From positions 186,001 to 250,000 of the forward strand of contig NZ_RCCC01000001.1 of NCBI RefSeq assembly GCF_003663825.1: DNA of 64,000 bases, read 5' to 3'. The notes under the pieces were generated by a model. That model was given only the letters and a program-made list of their open reading frames with translations. It ran no database searches and was not told the DNA's origin. This document shows, in pieces, positions 1 through 9,000 of the stretch (position 1 is the first letter of the stretch; every line of letters begins with the position of its first letter). Source of the DNA: Acidovorax sp. 106. GTDB taxonomy: Bacteria; Pseudomonadota; Gammaproteobacteria; Burkholderiales; Burkholderiaceae_C. The translations under genes were made by a program, and so were the position numbers.

Positions 1-60
1 ATCAAATCAATAGCTGCTTGCGCTTATTCTGCAAGCGCTAGCGGTCATTTTTGCTGATGA
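1..60 (+). repeat. dispersed palindromic repeat, copy 1 (may be cut by window edge)
   Basis: It contains an AATAGCTGCTTGCGCTT arm, a short loop and an AAGCGCTAGCGG arm followed by a T run. The same pattern recurs near 14.64, 18.53, 34.19, 35.16, 44.30, 49.34, 50.05 and 55.11 kb, with a degenerate match at 28.88 kb. The inverted arms can form a hairpin, and the flanking A/T runs resemble a bidirectional terminator. It lies beyond the 3' end of the quiC1-like gene, which fits that role. Confidence 0.75.
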
Positions 61-77
61 GCCACCGATAACCGATG

Positions 78-196
78 GCCCTCACTCCCTCTCCCCTGGT
101 GGGAGAGGGCCGGGGAGAGGGGGTGAAACAGGCGCGGTGCTTGTACAGCCCCTCTCCCCAACCCTCTCCCGCGAGGGGAGAGGGGGCAATTTCCCC
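78..196. repeat. pair of oppositely oriented CCCTCTCCC/GGGAGAGGG repeats
   Basis: Two units of alternating CCCTCTCCC and GGGAGAGGG blocks lie head to head around a centre near position 135. Each unit is itself an inverted repeat. It is a noncoding structured repeat downstream of the quiC1-like gene. Similar CTCTCCC/GGGAGAG repeats are known from many proteobacterial genomes (recollection). Open frames running through it are artefacts of the repeat. Confidence 0.6.
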
Positions 197-242
197 TCGC
201 TGCGGCCAGCAAGGCACTGCCGTCCCCACCCTCCCCGAACCC

Positions 243-2183
243 TCAGCGGCCCGCGTCTGCGTACTGCGCCTGCTCTTGCGCAGCCATGCGCACGGCTGCG
301 TTCACGGCGCCATAGCCGTCGTAGCCGCCTTCGCGTTGCACCACTTCAAAGAAAAAGCGGTCGGCAAAGGGCTCGGTGTAGGCGTGCAAAAAGCGCCCGC
401 CGCCCGGCGACACATCGGCCACGATGTTCAGCGCCTGCATGCGGCGCACCAGGGCCTCGTCCAGGTCCAGGCGGGCCAGCAGGTCGTCGTAGTAATTGGG
501 GCTGATGGGCACCCACTTCACGCCCTGGGCCGCCAGGCGCTGCACGGTGGCAAAGATGTCGTTCGTGGCCAGCGCGATGTGGTGCACGCCGCCGCCCGAT
601 CGGCCCGTGGCCCGCACCTGCTGCGCCGTGCGCGTGCGCTGGCTTTTGGAGACATTGAGCACCAGGCGCAGGCTGCGCTCTGCATTGGTGAGCGCACAAC
701 TGCGGATCAGCCCAAACGGGTCGGCCAGCTCCAGGCTCTCGCCCGCGTTCAGGCCAAGGATGGATTGGGCAAACAGCGTCCAGGTGTCGAGCTGGTCGTT
801 GGCCAGCGCCAGCGCCATGTGGTCCACATGCGTCAGGCCGCACTGCGCGGGCACAGGCGCGCGGGGCACGGGCGCCACAAAGTCAGCGTCCAGCGTGGAG
901 CCCCCGTGCACAAAGTGCACCACCGCGCCGCCGGGCGAGATGATGGCGGGTAGTTGCAGCTCATTCGGCCCCAGCGGGCTCACATGCCGGGCCGACAGCA
1001 GGGCGACTGCGCGGTTGGCGGCCTGCACCGGGTCGGGCGCGACCAAGCCCATGGCGCACACCGAGGGGCCCAGCTCGTCAAAGCGCTGGCGGGCCTCCGA
1101 GCCCGGCTGGGTGTTGATGACGAACTGGATATCGCCCTGGCAGTACAAATCCACCGCCTTGCTGCGGTGGCGGCCCGTGTGCTCAAAGCCCAGGGCGGTG
1201 AAGGTGCTGGCCAGCGCGTGGCCCGTGGGCTCGTCCACACCAAACTCGATGAAGCTGAAGCCGCCCACGGGCTGCACGGCAGGCGGTGCGGCCAGGTCCA
1301 GCCGCTGCAGCGCACGGGTGGCGGCGGGGGCCCGGGCCTCGCTCGACGTGGCCTGCGTGCGGGCCATCAGGCGGTTCTTGCATTCGCTCTCTAAAAACAG
1401 CAGCGAGCGCATAGCGTCCAAGGCCGTGCGGCGGTTGGGCGTTTCGCGGAACACGTCGTTGAAGATTTCGAGCGACAGGTTGCCCTGGTAGCCCGCCAGC
1501 AGCGCCTGCTCAAAAAACGTCACCACATCCAGTTGCCCCTGGCCGGGGAAGTTGCGGTGGTGCCGCGCCCACTGGAGCACGTCCATCGCCAGCAGCGGCG
1601 CGTCGGCCATCTGCACAAAGAAGATGCGGTCGCCCGGAATGTCGGCAATGCCCATCGGGTCGTCGCGCAGCGACAGGGTGTGGAAGCTGTCCAGGATCAG
1701 CCCCAGGTGCGGATGGTCGGCCTTTTCAACAATGTTCCACGCCTGTTGGTACAGGTTGACCCACTTGCCCCAGGCCAGCGCCTCGTAGCCAATGCGCAGG
1801 TTGCGGCGGCTGGCGCGTTCGGCCAACTCATGCAGTTGCGCTGCGGCGCGCTCGGCATCGCCCAGCGATGCAGGCGAGGTGTTGGAGCACACCAGCATCA
1901 GCGGGCAGCCCAGCTCCTGCATCACGTCAAACTTGCGTTCGGCACGGTCCAGGCTGCGGCGGAACAGATCATCCGGCATGCCTTCAAAGTCGCGAAACGG
2001 CTGGTACAGGTCAATGCCCAGGCCCAGGTCGGCGGCTTGCTGGCGCAACTCGCGCGCGCTGCCGGTGAAGCTGATGAAGTCGGGCTCAAACAGCTCAATG
2101 CCATCAAACCGCGCAGCGGCAATGGCTTCAAGCTTCTGGTGCAGGGTTCCGCTCAAGGAGACGGTGGCAATGGATCGGCGCAT
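243..2183 (-). CDS. quiC1: 3-dehydroshikimate dehydratase, QuiC1-like (two-domain)
   Basis: The 646-residue product has an N-terminal sugar-phosphate isomerase/epimerase TIM barrel (about 1-280) and a C-terminal region with two VOC/4-hydroxyphenylpyruvate-dioxygenase-like folds (about 310-630). E134, D165, Q191 and E239 are spaced like the metal-binding quartet of Pseudomonas QuiC1. The family converts 3-dehydroshikimate to protocatechuate in the cytoplasm, feeding quinate/shikimate carbon into the beta-ketoadipate pathway. I chose ATG 2183 because the protein then begins at the barrel's first strand (MRRSIATVSL); an in-frame upstream extension to 2270 looks noncoding. The AroE-like and MHS transporter genes upstream on the same strand support the assignment. 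No protocatechuate dioxygenase is in the window. Confidence 0.85.
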   Translation of the reverse strand: MRRSIATVSLSGTLHQKLEAIAAARFDGIELFEPDFISFTGSARELRQQAADLGLGIDLYQPFRDFEGMPDDLFRRSLDRAERKFDVMQELGCPLMLVCSNTSPASLGDAERAAAQLHELAERASRRNLRIGYEALAWGKWVNLYQQAWNIVEKADHPHLGLILDSFHTLSLRDDPMGIADIPGDRIFFVQMADAPLLAMDVLQWARHHRNFPGQGQLDVVTFFEQALLAGYQGNLSLEIFNDVFRETPNRRTALDAMRSLLFLESECKNRLMARTQATSSEARAPAATRALQRLDLAAPPAVQPVGGFSFIEFGVDEPTGHALASTFTALGFEHTGRHRSKAVDLYCQGDIQFVINTQPGSEARQRFDELGPSVCAMGLVAPDPVQAANRAVALLSARHVSPLGPNELQLPAIISPGGAVVHFVHGGSTLDADFVAPVPRAPVPAQCGLTHVDHMALALANDQLDTWTLFAQSILGLNAGESLELADPFGLIRSCALTNAERSLRLVLNVSKSQRTRTAQQVRATGRSGGGVHHIALATNDIFATVQRLAAQGVKWVPISPNYYDDLLARLDLDEALVRRMQALNIVADVSPGGGRFLHAYTEPFADRFFFEVVQREGGYDGYGAVNAAVRMAAQEQAQYADAGR

Positions 2184-2276
2184 GCGTACACCTTCGGTTG
2201 TTTCAGCGCTCTTGCGACGAGCGCTCTCAATGCAAAAAGGGCGGGTGTTCTTGATTCGGTCTGAGCCCATCTGACC

Positions 2277-2360
2277 CGTTCACGCTGAGCCCTCCGACAG
2301 GCTCAGGACAGGGCTGCCCAAGCAGCTGCGCAAGGCTTCGACAAGCTCAGCCCGAACGGA
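2277..2360. repeat. inverted pair of CTTCGACA(A/G)GCTCAG...GAACGG repeats
   Basis: The left arm reads CGTTCACGCTGAGCCCTCCGACAGGCTCAGG and the right arm reads CTTCGACAAGCTCAGCCCGAACGG, which is the same unit inverted. A third single arm (CTTCGACAGGCTCAGCGTGAACGG) is at 11629-11652. The unit occupies the gap between the quiC1-like and aroE-like genes and could form a strong hairpin there, possibly lowering read-through between them. It is noncoding. Confidence 0.65.
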
Positions 2361-2422
2361 TATTTCTGACTCAGACAGGCTTGATCAAGAACACCCTGCC
2401 CCACTGGTTTCCTACATCTGGC

Positions 2423-3256
2423 TCAATACTGGATTTGCGCTACGGCGCGCAATTCGTCGGCGGTGGCCGTGCCGTAGCCAAAGAATTCGAGATAGGCCGG
2501 AATCATCTCGAACAGCATGTCTGTGCCCACCTGCACACCGCAGCCCTTGGCCAGCGCGAGCTGCAGCAGCGGCGTGTATTCGGTCTTCATCACCACCTCG
2601 CCCACCATGGCACCAGCGTCGATGCGGTCCACATCAAAGGGCAGCGGGTCGCCTTCTTTCATGCCCAGCGGCGTGGCGTTCACCACCACGTCAAAGCCCG
2701 CAGGGTCGTTGGAGCCCGTCTGCACCACCAGCTGCGGGTAGTGGGCGCGCAGCCGCTCGGCCAGGCCCTCTGCGCTGGCGGTGTAGGTGTCATACAGGCT
2801 GATGTGGGCCACGCCCTCAGCGGCCAAAGAGGCCGCGATGGCTGAGCCCACACCGCCAGCACCCGACACGATCACGCGGGCCCCGCGCAGCGTGCGCCCC
2901 TTGCGCAGCAGCCCGCGCACAAAGCCTGCGCCGTCAAACTGGTCGCCCAGCCAGGTGCCGTCCGGCCGCAGCAGCAGCGCGTTGCAGGCCCCGGCAATGC
3001 GGGCGGTGGGCGTCACTTCATCGGCCAGCGACAAGGTGGTGACCTTGTGCGGCATGGTCACCAAGGCGCCCTTGAGGTTGGTAAAGCGCGAGAGCGCGGC
3101 CAGCGTGGCGGTGTAGTCCTCGGGCTTAACGCCCATGGGCACCACCACCGCATCAATGCCCTGCTTTTCAAACCAGGGGTTGTAGATCATCGGGGCCTTG
3201 AACGACTCCGTGGGGTAGCCCAGGTGGGCGATGAGTGCGGTTTTGCCGGAGATCAT
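2423..3256 (-). CDS. shikimate/quinate dehydrogenase family protein (AroE-like, atypical)
   Basis: The 277-residue product has the shikimate dehydrogenase layout: a substrate domain with TMPHK (catalytic-type K71), the GDQFDGAGF segment (D108 at the catalytic Asp position) and a Rossmann loop GAGGVGSAI at about 132-140, with VNATPLGM further on. Two features are unusual. The usual NTD triplet reads QFD, and the two substrate-binding serines of the N-terminal SxSP motif appear as F19 and A21. This looks like an AroE-like paralogue and not biosynthetic AroE. It probably oxidises quinate, shikimate or a related cyclitol to supply the neighbouring dehydratase. Its ATG overlaps the transporter stop by 4 bp (ATGA), indicating one operon. 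Confidence 0.8.
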   Translation of the reverse strand: MISGKTALIAHLGYPTESFKAPMIYNPWFEKQGIDAVVVPMGVKPEDYTATLAALSRFTNLKGALVTMPHKVTTLSLADEVTPTARIAGACNALLLRPDGTWLGDQFDGAGFVRGLLRKGRTLRGARVIVSGAGGVGSAIAASLAAEGVAHISLYDTYTASAEGLAERLRAHYPQLVVQTGSNDPAGFDVVVNATPLGMKEGDPLPFDVDRIDAGAMVGEVVMKTEYTPLLQLALAKGCGVQVGTDMLFEMIPAYLEFFGYGTATADELRAVAQIQY

Positions 3257-4629
3257 GCGGTTTGTGCTCCTTGTTGTGGCGACGTGGCGGGGGCTGCCGG
3301 TGCTGCGCCATATTTGCCCAGCTGGGCCATGGGCACGCGATAGGTTTCACGCGCAGAAAAGGCTGCAATGGCTGACACCACCGCTGCGCCCGTGGTGAAC
3401 GCTGCCACCGGCACCCAGCCCGTGGGGCCAGTGCCCAAAATGGCCGCACTGATGGAGGGCGCAAAGCCGCCCAGCGCAAAGCCCAGCTGCGTGCCAATGG
3501 CCATGCCCGACAGGCGCACCCGGGTGTCAAACATCTCGCCATACAGGGCGGGCCACACGCCGTTGGCAGCGCTGTACACCACGCCCGACAGCAAAATGCC
3601 CAGCGCAAAAATCAGCGGAATGTTGGCCGTGCTCAGCGCCCACATGTAGGGCCAGATCAGCGCAGCAGAGCCCAGCGCGCCCAAGATGAACACCGGGCGG
3701 CGACCGATGCGATCGGACAGCGTGGCCCACAGCGGAATCGCACCCAGCGCCACCACGTTGGCCAGCACCAGCACCGTGAGCATGGTGGCGCGCGGGATGT
3801 GCACGGTGTTGACCGCATACGACAGCGTGAACACGCTGAAGATGGTGCTGACCACCGACACCAGCGCAGCAAACACCACGCGCAGCACCTGCGCCTTGTG
3901 CTGGGTGAACAGCTCTACCACCGGCAGCTTGGCCTTGCCCTTGGCCTGCGCGTCTTCTTCAAACGCGGGCGTTTCAGGCAAGGTGCGGCGCACCCAAAAG
4001 CCCACCGCCACCACCACTGCACTGAGCAGGAACGGAATACGCCAACCCCAGGCCAGCAACTGGTCCTCAGGCAAAGCCGAGATAGGAATGAACACCAGCG
4101 TGGCCAGGATGAGCCCCGCCTGCGTGCCAGACAGCGTGAAGCTGGTGAAGAAGGCGCGGCGGTGGTCGGGCGCATGCTCCAGCGTCATCGAATTGGCCCC
4201 GGCCTGCTCGCCCGCCGCCGAGATGCCTTGCAGCAAACGCATCACCACCAACAGCGCTGGCGCGGCAAAGCCGATCTGCTCGTACGTGGGCAGCACGCCA
4301 ATCATGAAGGTCGAAAAGCCCATGAGCAGCAGCGTGAGCGTGAGCACCTTCTTGCGCCCAAACTTGTCGCCAATGTGTCCCAACAGCACCGCCCCCAAGG
4401 GCCGGGTGATGTATGCCACGCCAAACGTGGCAAACGCAGCCACGTTGGCCAGCTGCGGGTCAATGGACGGAAAGAACAACTTGCCAAACACCAGCGCAGC
4501 GGCCGTGCCGTAGATGAAGAAGTCGTAGTACTCGACAGCACTACCGATCCAGCTGGCGAGGGCCGCCTTGCGGGGGTTGTGGCTGGCGTTGCCAGCCGCT
4601 GAGGCTGGCTTGGAAACTTGGGAAGTCAT
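3253..4629 (-). CDS. MHS-family MFS transporter (shikimate/dicarboxylate-type proton symporter)
   Basis: The product of about 458 residues is a 12-helix major facilitator of the metabolite:H+ symporter family. Its first membrane segment follows the signature SWIGSAVEYYDFFIYGTAAA, and the loop after helix 2 reads GHIGDKFGRKKVL, a typical MFS loop. The substrate cannot be read directly, but co-transcription with an AroE-like dehydrogenase and a 3-dehydroshikimate dehydratase suggests shikimate, quinate or dehydroshikimate uptake across the inner membrane. I chose ATG 4629; ATG 4635 lies two codons upstream and the frame stays open to 4665. It is first in the operon, so the promoter should be upstream of about 4640. 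Confidence 0.85.
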   Translation of the reverse strand: MTSQVSKPASAAGNASHNPRKAALASWIGSAVEYYDFFIYGTAAALVFGKLFFPSIDPQLANVAAFATFGVAYITRPLGAVLLGHIGDKFGRKKVLTLTLLLMGFSTFMIGVLPTYEQIGFAAPALLVVMRLLQGISAAGEQAGANSMTLEHAPDHRRAFFTSFTLSGTQAGLILATLVFIPISALPEDQLLAWGWRIPFLLSAVVVAVGFWVRRTLPETPAFEEDAQAKGKAKLPVVELFTQHKAQVLRVVFAALVSVVSTIFSVFTLSYAVNTVHIPRATMLTVLVLANVVALGAIPLWATLSDRIGRRPVFILGALGSAALIWPYMWALSTANIPLIFALGILLSGVVYSAANGVWPALYGEMFDTRVRLSGMAIGTQLGFALGGFAPSISAAILGTGPTGWVPVAAFTTGAAVVSAIAAFSARETYRVPMAQLGKYGAAPAAPATSPQQGAQTA

Positions 4630-4792
4630 GCACATCCGGCGCCAAAAAGCGCCCTGTTTTGTCAAAGTGCATGCAATGTACTAACTAGTACGTTATTCAA
4701 TGACTAGGGCAAACCCTAGAACACTGCAGGACGTGCCCGGCCCGGTTGCTGCAACCTGGGGGCGCTCAAAACAACTGGCGCACAGGGCTTTA

Positions 4793-5050
4793 TCAGAGCG
4801 CAGCGACCAGTTCCAGCACAGCGGAGAACAGATCAGCGTCCAACATAGACTCGGTCATGCTGAAGATCGGCGCCTCACCGTCCCTCTTGATCGCAAAGAT
4901 CTCCTTGGAGTCCTTCATGCCTGCCAAGTGCTGGATCGCAAACGAGATAACGGCCGTCACACACAGCTGTGACGCCACGATCTTGCCCGTATCACACCAG
5001 TGAGATGGCGTTGCACCCGGATTCACAGGCAAACTGCAAACTATTGTCAA
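4793..5050 (-). CDS. possible small hypothetical protein or gene remnant
   Basis: This 85-codon frame lies in the 550 bp gap between the MHS transporter and the RsbQ-like gene. Its last 64 codons (GKIVASQLCV onward) have roughly 80% G/C third positions and a protein-like mix of charged and hydrophobic residues, unlike the shadow frames around it. I recognise no family. There is no clear ribosome binding site, and the first 20 residues look random, so it may be the 3' end of a decayed gene. I see no repeat or RNA gene in the rest of the gap. Confidence 0.3.
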   Translation of the reverse strand: MTIVCSLPVNPGATPSHWCDTGKIVASQLCVTAVISFAIQHLAGMKDSKEIFAIKRDGEAPIFSMTESMLDADLFSAVLELVAAL

Positions 5051-5182
5051 ACGCGGGGTTTGGCCGCGCCATCGCCCATCTCACCCGGCCAAGCAGCGCC
5101 TGCGTCGCTATAGTCCATGGCACCCTACCAATTTGTGGGAACCGGTTTGCCCTGATACCGTATCAACCTGAGGAGATGCGCC

Positions 5183-6001
5183 ATGAGCAGCGTTTTGAAG
5201 CGAAACAATGTCAAAGTCCTGGGCGACGAAGGCCCTGTGCTGATGTACGCGCACGGCTTTGGGTGCAATCAAGACATGTGGAGTTTGATTACACCTGCGT
5301 TCAGAGCTACGCATCGCCAAGTGCTGTTCGACTATGTGGGCAGCGGCGGCTCCGACCGCACCGCGTTTGACCGAATGCGGTATGCCGATCTTCGGGGCTA
5401 CGCGCTGGACGTCCTGGAAGTGTGCGATGCCCTTGGCCTCAGCGAGGGGGTGACCTTTGTGGGCCATTCCGTCAGCTGCAGCATCGGCATGCTCGCGTCC
5501 ATCGAGCGGCCTTCGCTGTTTGACCGGTTGATTTTGCTGGGCCCATCGCCATGCTTTCTGAATGACCCGCCCGGCTACGCGGGGGGCTTCGAGCGTGACG
5601 ACCTCGAAGGTCTGCTGGCGCTGATGGATCAGAACTACATGGGATGGGCCAACTACCTGGCGCCCGTGGTTGCGGGGAATGCAGGGGCCGGCGAGGTCAC
5701 CAGCACGCTGACAAACAGTTTTTGCTCGACGGACCCGGTAGCTGCAAAGGTGTTCGCCAGGGCCACATTCTTCGCGGACAACCGGTCTGACCTTGCCAAA
5801 GTCTCGCGGCCATCACTGCTATTGCAACACCGCAGCGATACTCTGGCACCCCTTTCCGTCGGAGAGTATTTGCATGCACACCTGCCGGGCAGCACACTGC
5901 AAGTGCTCGACGTTGCCGGCCATTGCGGGCACATGAGCAACCCATCCCTCGTGATCCATGCCATGCGTGACTATCTTGATCACGCTGCCGTCGCAGCCTG
6001 A
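5183..6001 (+). CDS. RsbQ-like alpha/beta hydrolase
   Basis: The 272-residue alpha/beta hydrolase has the full RsbQ triad at RsbQ numbering: S96 in GHSVSC, D219 in HRSDTLAP and H247 in the GHCGH segment. An oxyanion-type HGFGCNQDMW motif lies near residue 24. RsbQ of Bacillus activates the PAS-containing phosphatase RsbP, probably by processing or delivering a small hydrophobic ligand; the plant KAI2/D14 receptors belong to the same superfamily. A GAGGAG ribosome binding site precedes ATG 5183. The next gene starts 21 bp after the stop and encodes a PAS-rich GGDEF-EAL protein. By analogy the hydrolase probably feeds a ligand to one of its PAS domains (inference). Confidence 0.9.
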   Translation: MSSVLKRNNVKVLGDEGPVLMYAHGFGCNQDMWSLITPAFRATHRQVLFDYVGSGGSDRTAFDRMRYADLRGYALDVLEVCDALGLSEGVTFVGHSVSCSIGMLASIERPSLFDRLILLGPSPCFLNDPPGYAGGFERDDLEGLLALMDQNYMGWANYLAPVVAGNAGAGEVTSTLTNSFCSTDPVAAKVFARATFFADNRSDLAKVSRPSLLLQHRSDTLAPLSVGEYLHAHLPGSTLQVLDVAGHCGHMSNPSLVIHAMRDYLDHAAVAA

Positions 6002-6022
6002 CGCAAGGGCAAGGCCCCTTTC

Positions 6023-9000
6023 ATGAATCTGCTGGACCAATTGCCCTGCGCGGTGGTCGTCACGAACGAAGCGGGTCGCCTTCTGGACGTCAACGCGGCA
6101 CTTCTCGCGCTTATCGGGGGAGCACGAGAGGATCGCATCGGGGCGTTGTTCGAGGAACTGCTGCCGCCTGCCAGCAGAATCTTCCTGCAGACCCATATCT
6201 GGCCCACCTTGCTGCGGGACGGGCAGATCAGCGAGATCCATCTTCAAGTCAGCGGCGGCGACAGAACCCGCGTGCCTGTGCTACTCAATAGCCGCCGGGG
6301 GGAACACCAGGGTGCTCCCGCCTATTTTTGGAGCCTTGTTTCCACCCACGAGCGCCACCGCTTCGAGGCTGAACTCATTGAACAGCGCAACCTGGCAGAG
6401 TCGGCGGGCCTGGCGCTCGGCGAAAGCCAGCGCTTTATTCGCGCCATCACTGACGCCATCCCAAGTATGGTGGCGTACTGGGGTAAGGATCGGCGATGCC
6501 GCTTTGCCAACCATGCCTACGCGCAATGGTTTGGCAGGCAGCCGCACGAGTTGATCGGCATGTCACGCGAAGCGCTGCTGGGCGAACGCATCATCGAATG
6601 GAACGAGGAATACGCCCATGCGGCGCTGGCAGGGCACGAACAGAATTTCGAACGTGCAGTGACCAATGTTGATGGAAGTCGCCGCCACATCCTGGCGCAC
6701 TACGTGCCCGATATCGCAGGCAGCGAGGTACTTGGCTTCTTCGTCAATGTCAGTGACGTTACGGCACTCAAGACAGCGCAGTTGGCACTGGAAGAAGCCC
6801 AGAGGCTCGGCCAAACGGGCAGTTGGAGCTGGCAAGTCGAGGGGGATGTCGTTACGTGGTCTCCACAGATGTACTCGATCCTCGGCGGCGACCCGCAGGC
6901 TCCAGCACCCAGTTTTGAAGAGCAATCTCGCATCTACCAGCCGCAAGACTATGCCAAGCTCGCAGAGCGGGTATCCCATGCGCTGTGCACTGGCGAGGAC
7001 TACATCCTCGATCTGCGCTACTGTCGACCCGATGGCCGCCCAGGCTGGGTGGAGGCGCGCGGCGAAGCTGTGCGCGAGGCGTCAGGGAGCATCAGTGGCC
7101 TGCGCGGTACGCTTCAGGAAACCACGCAGCGGCGAGAGCAAGAACTGGCACTAGTGGTCGCGCAGGGTCGGCTGCAGGCGATGTACGAGACCACGCCAGC
7201 CATGCTGCACTCGATTGATGCCCAAGGCCGACTTCTGCACGTGAGCGATGCGTGGCTCGCTTGCCTTGGATACCGTCGGGACAAAGTCATTGGCAGACTG
7301 TCTTCAGACTTCCTCACCGAAGAATCCCGCCGGCGCGCCAAAGAGGACGTACTTCCGACCTTTTTCGCGACGGGCCGATGTGACGCAGTGCCCTACCAAA
7401 TGATCACGAGCAGCGGAGAGATCATCGACGTGCTGCTATCAGCAATTCTGGAGCGAGACGCACAAGGTCAGCCTGCGCGCAGTCTGGCCGTCTTCGAGGA
7501 TGTGACGCTTCGCAGGCGTGCAGAACGCGAGCTCCAGAGGGAGCATGCGCGTTTGCGCAATCTGATAGAGGGCACCAACGCTGGCACCTGGGAATGGAAC
7601 GTCCGAACCGGCGAGGTGATCGTCAACCCCCGCTGGGCAGAGATCATTGGCTGGACCGTCGAAGAACTGGGGGTCATAACGAATCAGTACCGCGCGGACA
7701 TCGCCCACCCGGACGAACTGCCCCAGACTCAGCAACTGCTGCGAGAGCATTTCGCGGGCCGCAGCGATGCCTATGTGTCCGAGCTGCGCTTGCGCCATCG
7801 GGACGGCTCCTGGATTTGGGTCGAGGACCGGGGGCGGCTCATCACGCGCACCGCCGACGGCAAGCCTGAGTGGATGTTTGGTATCCACGTCGACATTTCC
7901 GAGAGAAAACGCCGTGACGATGCCATGCAGCGGCTCAGCGCCGAACTCGCGCAGCAACATGAACTGATGAGGGTCACACTCCAGTCGATTGGGGACGCCG
8001 TCATCACCACCAATGCCGAAGGTCTGGTCAGCTGGCTCAACCCTGTGGCCGAGCGAATGACAGGGTGGCTGTCTTCGGAGTCGATCGGGCGCCCCTTGCT
8101 GCAGGTATTTCACATCATCAACGAAGAAACGCGCGAGCCAGCACCCGACCCGGTAGCGGCGTGCCTGGCCGAGGGCAAGACGGTGGGCCTGGCCCCCAAA
8201 ACCTTGCTCATTGCGCGAGACGGCACTGAATACGGCATCCAGGACTCAGCGGCCCCCATTCGCAGTCCGCAGGGCGAAATGCTCGGCGTTGTCCTCGTCT
8301 TCCATGATGTCAGTGAGCAGCGCAGGCTCAGTGGCGAGATGACCTATCGGGCCACGCACGATGCGCTGACCGATCTTGTAAATCGCGCGGAGTTCGAGTC
8401 GCGATTGCTCAGAACGCTGCGCCATGCGCAAGACAACGACAGCAGCCATGCGCTGTTCTACATTGATCTGGACCAGTTCAAGCTGGTCAATGACGCGTGT
8501 GGTCACGCCATCGGGGACCAGTTGTTGCAGCAGGTCAGCAAGCTGCTGGGGGACTCGATCCGCGCGCGCGACACCCTTGCGCGCTTGGGGGGTGACGAAT
8601 TCGCGATCATCCTGGAACACTGCACCATGGAACAGGCGAGCCGGGTTGCCCAAAAGATCTGTGACCGCATGAACGACTTTCGGTTTGTCCATGGAGAGAA
8701 ACGTTTTCGGATCGGCGCAAGCATTGGCCTCGTTCCGCTGGACAAGCGCTGGGCCAATACCGCAGCCATTCAGCAGGCTGCGGATGCCTCTTGCTACGCA
8801 GCTAAGGAGGCCGGGAGAAATCGCGTCCACGCATGGTTTGAAACCGACGTAACCATGCGCGAGAGAAATCATGAGATGCAGTGGACGACCCGGATCCAGC
8901 ACGCGCTGGACCACGATGGCTTTGTGCTGTTTGCGCAGCGTATTCATTGCCTGAGGGATCAAGCGCCGGGTATTCACGCCGAAGTGCTGCTGCGTTTGAG

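Noticed and set aside
75..953. 292-codon plus-strand frame from the window start
   Set aside because: It begins in the CCCTCTCCC repeat and runs antisense to the quiC1-like gene.
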